Below, one piece after another: positions 33,772 through 42,269 of a stretch of 64,000 nucleotides of DNA. Positions within the stretch are counted from its first letter, which is position 1, and each line of letters starts with the position of its first letter. Origin of the DNA: Arthrobacter sp. 9AX (GTDB taxonomy: Bacteria > Actinomycetota > Actinomycetes > Actinomycetales > Micrococcaceae); the NCBI RefSeq assembly GCF_902506095.1, contig NZ_LR733293.1:707502-771501 (forward strand), given 5' to 3'. A program made the position numbers and the translations under genes. The notes under the pieces were generated by a model. It did no database searches. It saw only the letters and a list, made by a program, of their open reading frames with translations, and was not told where the DNA came from.

Positions 33772-35574
33772 TCAGTCCTTGGTGAGGTAGACAGTGCAGT
33801 CCACCGGGACCTCATCCATGCCGCTCCAGTCTGAGGCTGGCTCCGTGCCGCTGGAGAGCACCACGGTGTATCCCTGGGGAACAGGCGCGGACGCGAAACC
33901 GAGGTTGCCCAGCACCAGAACACCCCCATTGTGGAAGGCCAGGACTCCGCTTTCCGGAGCGTGGGCCTCGGCCCAGGCGAAGGAACCCCTGCCAAGCTCC
34001 CGGGCGGACCTGAAAGCAAGGGCTGCCCGGTAGAGCTCCAGGGTTGAGCCTTCTTCGCCGTCCTGCTGGTCGGCCGCGAGCGGTCCAAAGCTGTCCGGCT
34101 GCGGTAGCCAGGGCTTGGCTGCCGCAGCGCCGGCCACCGTAAAACCGTATCCGGGGGCATCCTGCCTCCACGGTAGCGGGACCCGGCAGCCGTCACGGCC
34201 TGTTTCTGCTCCTTTGGTCCGGTGGAACGTGGGATCCTGGCGGGCATCGGCCGGCAGCGTGGTGTGCTCGGGGAGTCCCAGCTCCTCACCCTGGTAGAGG
34301 TACGCGGAACCGGGCAGGGCAAGTGAGATCAGTGTTGCTGCACGTGCCCGCGCCAGCCCCAGGGCGGCGTCCGGCTGCTCATCGTCCGCGGCGATGCCTT
34401 TCGGGAAGGTGGCGGGGTCCTTGAGCCCGAACCGGGTGGTGTGGCGGACGGTGTCGTGGTTGCTCAGCACCCAGGTGCAGGGGGCGCCCACCGAGGCGGA
34501 TGCCGCCAAGGAAGACTCAATGGCCTGCGCCATGCGCTCGGCGTCCCAGCCGGCCAGCAGGAAATCGAAATTGAAGGCCTGCTGCATTTCGTCAGCCCGG
34601 GTGTAGCGGGCAAGCCGTTCAGCCGGCTCCACCCAGGCTTCGGCAACCATCATGCGGTCCCCGTCGTACTCGGACAGCACCCGGTGCCAGTCACGGTAGA
34701 TGTCGTGGACGCCGTCCTGGTCAAAGAACGGTGAAGGAGGATAAACCGGTGAGACGGCGCGGTGCGGCTCTTCGGCATCGGTATGGGCGCCAGGGGCGTC
34801 CCCGGGAGGGGAAGGCTCCCGCTTTACTTCCGGAGTGCCTTCCACCATGGCGGCAACACCTTCCCAATCCGGCAGGCCCGCTTCCTTGACCAGGCCATGG
34901 GCAACATCCACCCGGAAACCATCGGCACCCCGGTCCAGCCAAAAGCGGAGCACCGAGCGCATCTCTTCCTGCACCTCGGCATTGTCCCAGTTCAGGTCGG
35001 GCTGCTTGGTGTCGAAAAGGTGGAGGTACCACTCGCCCGGGGACCCGTCCGCGCCGGTGACCCGGCTCCAGGCGGGGCCGCCGAAGATCGATTTCCAGTT
35101 GTTGGGCGCCCGGTTGCCTTCGCCGGAGCCCGGGATGCCGTCCTTGCCCGGACGGAAGATGTAGCGGTCCCGTTCCGGGGATCCCGGGGGTGCGGCCAGC
35201 GCCTCCCGGAACCACGCATGCTCGTCCGAGGTGTGGTTGGGAACCAGGTCAACAATAACCTTCAGGCCCCGGCGGTGAGCTTCCCGCAACATGGCATCGA
35301 AGTCGGCCAACGAACCGAACAGGGGGTCCACCTGGCGGTAATCGGCAACGTCATACCCGGCGTCTGCCTGGGGCGATTTGTAGAACGGTGAGAGCCAGAC
35401 GGCGTCCACACCCAGCCGCTGAAGGTATGGCAAACGCTCCGTGACGCCGCGAAGATCGCCCATCCCGTCGCCGTTGCCGTCCGCGAAGGACCTTGGGTAC
35501 ACCTGGTACACCACCGCGTCCGCCCACCATTCGCTACCCGGCGGCTGGCCTGCGGGAACGTCCGGATTGGACAT
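33772..35574 (-). CDS. Alpha-glucosidase / oligo-1,6-glucosidase (GH13)
   Basis: A 600-aa cytoplasmic GH13 enzyme without signal peptide. Catalytic residues: nucleophile D223 (DGFRVDVAHGL), acid/base E312 (MVAEAWVEP), and D374 (LSNHDTVRH); DLVPNHTSDEHAWF and QVYPRSFADGNGDG are also characteristic. An acidic Pro-rich insertion lies at about residues 250-282. It hydrolyses imported alpha-glucosides (maltose, isomaltose, sucrose or trehalose; the specificity is unclear). It is divergent from a binding-protein transporter across a LacI-type operator. Confidence 0.9.
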   Translation of the reverse strand: MSNPDVPAGQPPGSEWWADAVVYQVYPRSFADGNGDGMGDLRGVTERLPYLQRLGVDAVWLSPFYKSPQADAGYDVADYRQVDPLFGSLADFDAMLREAHRRGLKVIVDLVPNHTSDEHAWFREALAAPPGSPERDRYIFRPGKDGIPGSGEGNRAPNNWKSIFGGPAWSRVTGADGSPGEWYLHLFDTKQPDLNWDNAEVQEEMRSVLRFWLDRGADGFRVDVAHGLVKEAGLPDWEGVAAMVEGTPEVKREPSPPGDAPGAHTDAEEPHRAVSPVYPPSPFFDQDGVHDIYRDWHRVLSEYDGDRMMVAEAWVEPAERLARYTRADEMQQAFNFDFLLAGWDAERMAQAIESSLAASASVGAPCTWVLSNHDTVRHTTRFGLKDPATFPKGIAADDEQPDAALGLARARAATLISLALPGSAYLYQGEELGLPEHTTLPADARQDPTFHRTKGAETGRDGCRVPLPWRQDAPGYGFTVAGAAAAKPWLPQPDSFGPLAADQQDGEEGSTLELYRAALAFRSARELGRGSFAWAEAHAPESGVLAFHNGGVLVLGNLGFASAPVPQGYTVVLSSGTEPASDWSGMDEVPVDCTVYLTKD

Positions 35575-35600
35575 TTGGTTCCTCTCAGATAACTTTTTGA

Positions 35601-35614
35601 TGTAAACGCTTGCA
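35601..35614. promoter_or_regulatory. LacI-family operator between glucosidase and sugar transporter
   Basis: TGTAAACGCTTGCA is a pseudo-palindrome in the middle of the 140-bp divergent interval; it overlaps a -35-like TTGCAT (35610-35615) set 18 bases before TAGTGT. A second half-site TGCAAGCG lies at 35665-35672. The downstream lacI-type gene is the obvious regulator. Confidence 0.65.
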
Positions 35615-35714
35615 TTACCCGCTGCAACCTTACTAGTGTGATCGTCACCACATCAACCTCACCATGCAAGCGCACTGCCGACTTACTTGTCACTCAGCGA
35701 GGAGCTTCAAGCTT

Positions 35715-37001
35715 ATGAAAACCCGATTCCTACTTCCGGCCGCTACTGCCGGCATCCTTGCCCTCTCCCTGACCGCCTGTGGCGGTGGCGGCGGCGGCGG
35801 CGGGACCACCGGTGGCGGCAGTGATGCCGGAGCCAATCTCGACAGCCGGGGACCCATCACCTATGTACAAGGCAAGGACAACAGCAACGTCGTCCGGCCG
35901 CTGATTGAAAAGTGGAACGCAGCCCACCCCGACGAGAAGGTCACGTTCAAGGAGCAGACCGACCAGGCTGACCAGCAGCACGACGACCTGGTCCAGAACT
36001 TCCAGGCCAAGAACGCGGACTATGACGTGGCCAGCGTCGACGTTGTGTGGACTGCTGAATTCGCGGCCAAGGGCTGGCTCCAGCCGCTCAAGGACAACAT
36101 GGCCGTTGATACAAAGGGCATGCTCGAGCCCACGGTTGAGGCCGGTTCGTACAAGGGAACCCTCTACGCGGCTCCGGTCTCCTCGGACGGCGGCATCCTG
36201 TACTACCGCAAGGACCTGGTGCCGGAGGCCCCCAAGACCTGGGACGAGATGATGGGCATGTGCTCCATCGCCAAGCAAAACAACATCGCCTGCTACGCGG
36301 GCCAGTTCAAGCAGTATGAAGGCCTCACCGTCAACGCTTCCGAGGCCATCAACTCCGCCGGCGGGTCCGTCCTCAACTCTGACGGCAAGCCGAACCTGAA
36401 CACCCCTGAAGCGGAGGAAGGCCTGAACAACCTGGTTGAAGCCTTCAAGAACGGCAACATCCCGGCCGAAGCCATCACATACCAGGAAGAGGAAAGCCGC
36501 CGAGCTTTCCAGGAAGGCAAGCTGCTCTTCCTTCGCAACTGGCCCTACGTCTACAACCTGGCCACCACTGAAGGTTCCTCGCAGGTGAAGGACAAGCTGG
36601 GCATGGCTGCCCTTCCCGGCAAGAGCGGCCCGGGTGCTTCCTCGCTTGGCGGCCACAGCGCAGCCATCAGCGTCTACTCGGACCACAAGGCAACCGCCCT
36701 GGACTTCGTGAAGTTCCTGGTTGAAGAGGAACAGCAGAAGTTCTTCGCAACGCAGGGCTCGCTGGCTCCGGTCTTTGGTGCACTGTACGAAGACCAGGAA
36801 CTTGTGGCCAAGCTGCCGTACCTGCCGGTCCTGAAGACGTCCATCGAGAACGCTGTTCCCCGCCCGGTGACCCCGTTCTACCCGGCGGTCACCCAGGCCA
36901 TCCAGGAAAATGCCTACGCGGCCCTGAAGGGTGAGAAGCCGGCGAAGGACGCACTGTCCGACATGCAGAAGTCGATCGAGACCGCCGGCGCAGGATCGTA
37001 G
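35715..37001 (+). CDS. Sugar ABC transporter substrate-binding lipoprotein
   Basis: ATG 35715 with GAGGAG 11 bases upstream gives 428 aa. The signal ends LSLTAC, then an eight-glycine run directly follows the lipidated Cys. The mature protein follows the family-1 sugar-binding pattern (VVRPLIEKWNAAHPDEKVTF, YDVASVDVVWTAEFAAKGWL, APVSSDGGILYYRKDL, LGGHSAAISVYSDHK), closest to trehalose/maltose-type proteins. It captures the sugar outside the membrane for the two permeases that follow. No ATPase gene is in the operon, so a shared MsiK/UgpC-like ATPase must act from elsewhere. Confidence 0.92.
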   Translation: MKTRFLLPAATAGILALSLTACGGGGGGGGTTGGGSDAGANLDSRGPITYVQGKDNSNVVRPLIEKWNAAHPDEKVTFKEQTDQADQQHDDLVQNFQAKNADYDVASVDVVWTAEFAAKGWLQPLKDNMAVDTKGMLEPTVEAGSYKGTLYAAPVSSDGGILYYRKDLVPEAPKTWDEMMGMCSIAKQNNIACYAGQFKQYEGLTVNASEAINSAGGSVLNSDGKPNLNTPEAEEGLNNLVEAFKNGNIPAEAITYQEEESRRAFQEGKLLFLRNWPYVYNLATTEGSSQVKDKLGMAALPGKSGPGASSLGGHSAAISVYSDHKATALDFVKFLVEEEQQKFFATQGSLAPVFGALYEDQELVAKLPYLPVLKTSIENAVPRPVTPFYPAVTQAIQENAYAALKGEKPAKDALSDMQKSIETAGAGS

Positions 37002-37007
37002 CGAGCC

Positions 37008-38045
37008 ATGGCTACCGAATTAGGCCCGACGCCGGTCAAGCAGCCGGCGTCGGGCGGTACCGATCTCCATCACGCACCCAAGGGCGTAGGCGAAGACAAC
37101 AGGATCCTCAGCCAAGGCAAATGGGCCTCCTGGCTGCTGGCGCCCACCATCATCGCCCTGGGTATCGTTATCGTCTACCCCATCATCAGCGCCATCGTGA
37201 TGTCCTTCCAGAAGGACGCGGGGCTGGATCCGGTCACAGGCCTCTTTACCGAGGGTGGTCCCGCGGGCATCCAGAACTACGTCAACTGGCTGGGGCAGCA
37301 GTGTGCTGCCCAGGGCGGCGGAACCGTTGCCTGCCCGCCGGGCACGCTCGGCGGCCAGTTCTGGACCGCCACCGGAACCACGTTCCTGTTCACGGTGGTC
37401 ACCGTGGCCTTCGAGACCGTGCTTGGTTTCTGGATGGCCATGATCATGGCCCGGACGTTCAAGGGCCGCGGCCTGGTCCGCGCGGCTGTCCTGGTTCCGT
37501 GGGCCATCCCCACCGCAGTTACCGCTCAGCTCTGGCTCTTTATGTTCGACTTCAACGGCATCATCAACAAGCTGTTCAACGTGTCCATCCTGTGGACCGG
37601 CAGTGAGTGGCCGGCGAAGTGGGCCGTGATCATCGCCGACACCTGGAAGACCACGCCGTTTATGGCCCTCCTGATCCTGGCCGGCCTGCAGATGATTCCA
37701 GCCGAAGTGTACGAGGCCGCAAAAGTGGACGGAGCCACCGCCTGGCAGCGTTTCCGGCTGATCACGCTTCCGTTGGTCAAGCCTGCGCTGATGGTCGCGA
37801 TCCTGTTCCGTACCCTGGACGCGCTGCGTATGTTCGACCTGCCGTACATCCTCACCGGCGGCGCCAACAACACCACCACGTTGTCCATCCTGGTGATCAA
37901 CCAGATCAGGCAAGGCTTCAACTCGGCGGCTGCCTTGTCCACCATCACGTTCATCATCATCTTCCTTGTCGCCTTCATCTTCGTCCGGTTCCTTGGGGCG
38001 AACGTGGTTGAGCAAAGTGGAGCGTCAGGAAAGGGGAAGAAATGA
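37008..38045 (+). CDS. Sugar ABC transporter permease (MalF-like)
   Basis: A 345-aa protein with a soluble N-terminal tail of about 35 residues and six or more helices. The EAA coupling motif is EAAKVDGATAWQRFRLITLP near residue 240. It starts six bases after the binding-protein stop and overlaps the second permease by four bases. It forms the channel with that protein. Confidence 0.92.
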   Translation: MATELGPTPVKQPASGGTDLHHAPKGVGEDNRILSQGKWASWLLAPTIIALGIVIVYPIISAIVMSFQKDAGLDPVTGLFTEGGPAGIQNYVNWLGQQCAAQGGGTVACPPGTLGGQFWTATGTTFLFTVVTVAFETVLGFWMAMIMARTFKGRGLVRAAVLVPWAIPTAVTAQLWLFMFDFNGIINKLFNVSILWTGSEWPAKWAVIIADTWKTTPFMALLILAGLQMIPAEVYEAAKVDGATAWQRFRLITLPLVKPALMVAILFRTLDALRMFDLPYILTGGANNTTTLSILVINQIRQGFNSAAALSTITFIIIFLVAFIFVRFLGANVVEQSGASGKGKK

Positions 38046-38938
38046 CCACCGCAACAGCCGGAGCTGACCTGCGCGCACGCCAGGACAAAGGGCGGCAGGC
38101 GGCGCAGAACCGAGAGAAGTGGGCGCAGGTGCGGACCTACATCAGCGCTGCGGTCATTCTGGTCTGGTGCCTGGCCCCGGCCTACTGGATGGTGGTGACG
38201 GCCTTCCGCGAGGTGGGCTTCACCTACGACACCACCCCCTGGCCCACGCACGTGACGATGGATAACTTCATCACGGCCTTCGATACCTCGTTCGGCAACA
38301 AGTTCGGCCAGGCGCTGCTCAACAGCATCTTCATCGGTGTGACCGTCACGGTCATCTCTCTGGTGATCGGCGTCTTCGCCGCCTACGCACTGGCACGACT
38401 GAACTTCCGGTTCAAGTACCTTGTGCTGGGCTTCATCCTGGGCGCTTCCATGTTCCCCGGCGTTGCCCTGATCACCCCGCTTTTCCAGTTGTTCACCAAC
38501 ATCGGCTGGATGGGCACCTACCAGGCCCTGATCATTCCGAACATCTCCTTCGTCCTGCCGCTTACTGTCTACACCCTGACGTCCTTCTTCCGCGAAATGC
38601 CGTGGGAGCTTGAGGAATCAGCCCGTGTGGACGGCTGCACGCAGGGACAGGCGTTCCGGAGGGTGATTATGCCCCTGGCAGCCCCGGCCATCTTCACCAC
38701 GGCGATCCTGGCCTTCATCTCCTCCTGGAATGAATTCCTGATCGCCAGCCAGTTGTCCAATGAGGCAACGAAGCCGGTGACGGTCGCGATCGCCAGCTTC
38801 GCGGGCGCGCAGCCCAACCAGATCCCGTACACGGCCATCATGGCCGCCGGCACCATCGTCACCATCCCCCTGGTGATCCTGGTGCTGGTCTTCCAGCGCA
38901 AGATCGTTGCCGGCCTCACAGCAGGTGCGGTCAAGTGA
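38042..38938 (+). CDS. Sugar ABC transporter permease (MalG-like)
   Basis: A 298-aa permease with six helices and the EAA-type motif EESARVDGCTQGQAFRRVIMP. ATGA overlap with the previous gene. Partner of the MalF-like subunit; overlaps the next small gene by four bases. Confidence 0.92.
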   Translation: MTTATAGADLRARQDKGRQAAQNREKWAQVRTYISAAVILVWCLAPAYWMVVTAFREVGFTYDTTPWPTHVTMDNFITAFDTSFGNKFGQALLNSIFIGVTVTVISLVIGVFAAYALARLNFRFKYLVLGFILGASMFPGVALITPLFQLFTNIGWMGTYQALIIPNISFVLPLTVYTLTSFFREMPWELEESARVDGCTQGQAFRRVIMPLAAPAIFTTAILAFISSWNEFLIASQLSNEATKPVTVAIASFAGAQPNQIPYTAIMAAGTIVTIPLVILVLVFQRKIVAGLTAGAVK

Positions 38939-39183
38939 CGAACAGCCCTTCCCGCCCCCGTTCACCGGGGGCGGGAAGCGACCGCCGCCGCAGGAGGACC
39001 GGGGAAGACTTCGACATCATCATCGGGTTCCTTGGTTTCTGGGCGTTGGTACTGCTCGTTGTCACTGTCTGGATGGAAGTGACGGCACAGCCGGCACTTG
39101 GCTGGGCGCTGGGCCTGCTCGCCACGCTTTTGGCAATCTACGGAATGGTGCGGCTGCGCCGGAAACTGCCGGACCGGAAGTAG
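38935..39183 (+). CDS. Small two-helix membrane protein
   Basis: An 82-aa protein starting at GTG 38935 inside the permease stop (GTGA). It has an Arg/Ser-rich N-terminus and two helices (IIGFLGFWALVLLVVTVWM; LGWALGLLATLLAIYGMVRL). Translational coupling to the transporter suggests an accessory role. I recognise no family. Confidence 0.65.
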   Translation: MTNSPSRPRSPGAGSDRRRRRTGEDFDIIIGFLGFWALVLLVVTVWMEVTAQPALGWALGLLATLLAIYGMVRLRRKLPDRK

Positions 39184-39321
39184 GCCACCCGTTTAACCGC
39201 CGCCGTCGGCCGTCCGCCGCGGAGGTAACACTGCGATACATCCGCGCGCCCAAAATACTATGGCGTGGGGGTATTCGTACAGAGCAGGGCGGACTCCTGC
39301 AGGAAGTATTGAGGGGGCACC

Positions 39322-40374
39322 GTGGCACGCACAAGTGAGAGGTCCCAACGGGGCGGCCACAGCGGTGTCAGCATCGAAGATGTGGCAGCGGCGGCGGGAG
39401 TTTCCACGGCCACCGTCTCGCGGGCAGTGCGCGGCTTGCCGAGGGTTTCGCCGGCCACCCGGGAGAAGATCCTCGAGGTGGCCGGAAACCTCGGCTATGT
39501 GGCCTCCAGCTCCGCCTCCGGACTGGCCACCGGACGCACCAGGACCATCGGTGTGCTCGCCCCGTTCGTGAGCCGCTGGTTCTTCTCCAAAGCCATCGAA
39601 GGGGCGGACCGCGAACTCCACGCCCGGAACTACAACCTTTCGCTCTTCAACCTGGGCGGCCACGGCAGTAACCGGGAGCGGCTCTTCAGCAAGACCATGG
39701 TCTACAAGCAGATCGACGCTTTGCTGGTGCTGTGTATGGCGCTGTCGCACGATGAACTGGACCACCTCCAGAAGATCGATATCCCGCTGGTGGTTGTGGG
39801 CGGCCACGTCGAAGAATGCGCCTACATCGGCATCGATGATTACGCCGCCGCGTCCACCGCGGTGCGGCACCTGATCGACCTGGGCCACCGCAACATTGCG
39901 CTGCTGCACGGCGACGACGAAACCGACCTGAACTTCGATGTTCCCCGCGTCCGGATCCTGGCGTTCAAGGACGTGATGACCGCCGCCGGCCTCCCCACGC
40001 GCCCGGAATGGGACGAGTGGGGGGATTTTACGGTCCGCAGCGGGCAGGAAGCCTTCCGGCGGCTCTGGGCCAAGCAGGGGGAGAAGCCCACGGCCATCTT
40101 CTGCGCCTCGGATGAAATGGCCATGGGCGTCATCTTCGAAGCTGCCCGGCTGGGTGTCCGGGTCCCGGAGGAACTGTCCGTGGTGGGCATCGACAACCAC
40201 GATTTCGCCGACGCCATGGGGCTCACCACGGTGGGCCAGCGGCCTGACGAGCAGGCGGAACTGGCCACCAAGATGCTCCTGGACGAACTGGACGGGGCGG
40301 AAGGATCGGTGCAGTCTGCCGTCGCGCCCCATGAGCTGATTGTCAGAAGGACGACGGCGCCGCCCCAGTCGTAG
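39322..40374 (+). CDS. LacI family transcriptional regulator
   Basis: A 350-aa regulator starting at GTG 39322 after GAGGGGG. The DNA-binding helix-turn-helix is VSIEDVAAAAGVSTATVSRAV (about residues 16-36), followed by the hinge helix and a periplasmic-binding-protein-like effector domain (TIGVLAPFVSRWFFSKAIEGAD ... PTAIFCASDEMAMGVIFEA ... LSVVGIDNHDFA). It should repress the upstream sugar operon and the glucosidase through the TGTAAACGCTTGCA site, and perhaps levansucrase. Confidence 0.93.
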   Translation: MARTSERSQRGGHSGVSIEDVAAAAGVSTATVSRAVRGLPRVSPATREKILEVAGNLGYVASSSASGLATGRTRTIGVLAPFVSRWFFSKAIEGADRELHARNYNLSLFNLGGHGSNRERLFSKTMVYKQIDALLVLCMALSHDELDHLQKIDIPLVVVGGHVEECAYIGIDDYAAASTAVRHLIDLGHRNIALLHGDDETDLNFDVPRVRILAFKDVMTAAGLPTRPEWDEWGDFTVRSGQEAFRRLWAKQGEKPTAIFCASDEMAMGVIFEAARLGVRVPEELSVVGIDNHDFADAMGLTTVGQRPDEQAELATKMLLDELDGAEGSVQSAVAPHELIVRRTTAPPQS

Positions 40375-40414
40375 CGGCCGGGCCAGGTTCCGCGCCGGTT
40401 CAGGAAGCGGGGGT

Positions 40415-41299
40415 TCAGGAAGCCCGGGCCAGTTGCCGGATGGGAATCCAGCGGGAGGCCAGGCGGCGGTACGCCGCGGCGGCGCCGGTCATGTCGCCCT
40501 CGGCCAGGCATTCGATGCCAAGCCTGATGTCCATAGGCGAATCGTCCGGATACACCTTGTCCGCAACAGCGCCGTAGTCCAGTTCCACCATCGATTCCAC
40601 GTGGAACGTTTCCAGCCACTCGGTGAGCTGGGCGAGGTCATCGAGCATGTCCAGGTCCGGTGCCGCGAGCGCCAGGTTGGCCACGGCGTACCGGGCCCGC
40701 TCCAGGGCTTCGGTGATGGGTGTCCAGACGCGGACCGTGAGGATCCGGCCGGCGGCCTCCACGACGTCCTTATGGTCCTGCTCCATAAACAGGGAAAACC
40801 AGCTGAAGGGGATGCCCCAGGTGGACGCGCGGGTGTGCACGCGGATGGACCCATCCCGGGCCTTTACCTGGTCGATGCGCTCCTGGTGCTTGTCGCGCTG
40901 CTCTTCGGGAATCAGCAGTTCCGCGAGGGGTCCGTGGATTCCCTCCATCAGGGCGTTGGCAGCCAGGCCCGCCCGCAACACCAGCTGGCTGGGACAGTAC
41001 AGCAGCACCGGCCCGCCGGCAGCGACGTCGTCGTCCGTTCCACCCGGGGCTGCCGGGGCGGTGGTGACGCGCACCAGGTCGGTGCGCCCTGTAGGGAAGG
41101 GGTCGCCGCCGGACCGGGTGATGCGTCCCAGCGAGGCCAGCAGTTCGGCGTTTTCGACGGCGGCACGGGAAGCAGAGCGCGCACCGGCGGCCTGGATCGC
41201 GGCGCGCTGTTCCTCGGGAAAGGCATCCAGCGGTTCGTAGACGCGCAGGGTTGACGAGAACGGCAGGCCGGCCTGGCCCCGGTAGAGGTTTCCCGTCAT
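40415..41299 (-). CDS. Conserved hypothetical protein
   Basis: ATG 41299 has AAGGAGA at a better distance than the adjacent GTG 41302; the product is 294 aa. It is soluble, without signal peptide or helices in membranes, and shows no catalytic motif I recognise (features such as STWGIPFSWFSLFMEQDH and TEWLETFHVESMVELDYG). It lies 31 bases after xthA on the same strand and is likely cotranscribed with it. Function unknown. Confidence 0.72.
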   Translation of the reverse strand: MTGNLYRGQAGLPFSSTLRVYEPLDAFPEEQRAAIQAAGARSASRAAVENAELLASLGRITRSGGDPFPTGRTDLVRVTTAPAAPGGTDDDVAAGGPVLLYCPSQLVLRAGLAANALMEGIHGPLAELLIPEEQRDKHQERIDQVKARDGSIRVHTRASTWGIPFSWFSLFMEQDHKDVVEAAGRILTVRVWTPITEALERARYAVANLALAAPDLDMLDDLAQLTEWLETFHVESMVELDYGAVADKVYPDDSPMDIRLGIECLAEGDMTGAAAAYRRLASRWIPIRQLARAS

Positions 41300-41333
41300 C
41301 ACGGTCTCCTTGAATGGGTCCAGGTTTCTGTCA

Positions 41334-42140
41334 TCAGTCGGCCAGTTCCACCAGCACCGGGGCGTGGTCCGAGGCGCCCTTGCCCTTGCGCTCTTCGCGG
41401 TCGATCGAGGCTCCAGTGACGCGCGCGGCCAGGGCCGGGGATGCCAGCACGAAGTCGATCCGCATGCCTTCCTTCTTGGGGAAGCGCAGCTGGGTGTAAT
41501 CCCAGTACGTGTAGACGCCCGGGCCGGGGGTGTAGGGCCGCACCACGTCGGTGAACCCTGCCGACTCGAAAGCGTGGAACGCGGCGCGCTCGGGCGGGCT
41601 GACGTGCGTGTAGCGGTTGTTGACGAACAGGTCGATATCCCAGACGTCGTCGTCGAACGGTGCGATGTTCCAGTCGCCCATCAGCGCCACCTGGGCTTCG
41701 GGGTTCTGCGTGACCAGTTCCTGGGCGTGCGTTTTCAGGCTTTCCAGCCATTTGAGCTTGTAGGGCATATGCTCATCGTCCAGCGAGCGGCCATTGGGGA
41801 CGTACAGGCTCCAGATCCGGACCCCGGCGCAGGTCGCGGCCATGGCGCGTGCTTCCTGCACGGGGTCCTTGCCTGCCTTGCCGAACGAGGGCTGGTCCAG
41901 GAAGGTCCGCTCCACGTCGTCCAGCCCTACCCGGGAGGCGATGGCGACGCCGTTCCACTGGTTGACGCCGAAATGGGCCACCTCGTAGCCCATCCGCTCG
42001 AAGAGCTCCCAGGGAAAGTTGTCGTCCTTGCACTTGGTTTCCTGGATGGCCAGCACGTCGCAGTCACTGCGCTGGAGCCAGGCCTCAACGCGGTCGGCAC
42101 GGGCACGGAGCGAATTCACATTCCAGGTAGCAATCTTCAC
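41334..42140 (-). CDS. xthA: Exodeoxyribonuclease III
   Basis: A 268-aa AP endonuclease/exonuclease of the EEP fold, starting at GTG 42140. MKIATWNVNSLRARA, LAIQETKCKD, NVNPEAQ-type MGDWNIAP and the C-terminal GASDHAPV block carry the catalytic Asn, Glu, Asp and His residues. It cleaves at abasic sites and trims 3' ends in base-excision repair. Confidence 0.95.
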   Translation of the reverse strand: MKIATWNVNSLRARADRVEAWLQRSDCDVLAIQETKCKDDNFPWELFERMGYEVAHFGVNQWNGVAIASRVGLDDVERTFLDQPSFGKAGKDPVQEARAMAATCAGVRIWSLYVPNGRSLDDEHMPYKLKWLESLKTHAQELVTQNPEAQVALMGDWNIAPFDDDVWDIDLFVNNRYTHVSPPERAAFHAFESAGFTDVVRPYTPGPGVYTYWDYTQLRFPKKEGMRIDFVLASPALAARVTGASIDREERKGKGASDHAPVLVELAD

Positions 42141-42269
42141 AGTTCCTAACTTACCGCGAGCGCTGGACTTGCGGACGCGGCGCTGCCCGGTCCGGTGGAG
42201 TTTAGTTGGAGGTCCGAGTATATTCGCAACCAGAAATGACGTGGGTCACATGCGAAGGAGCGTCCCCTC

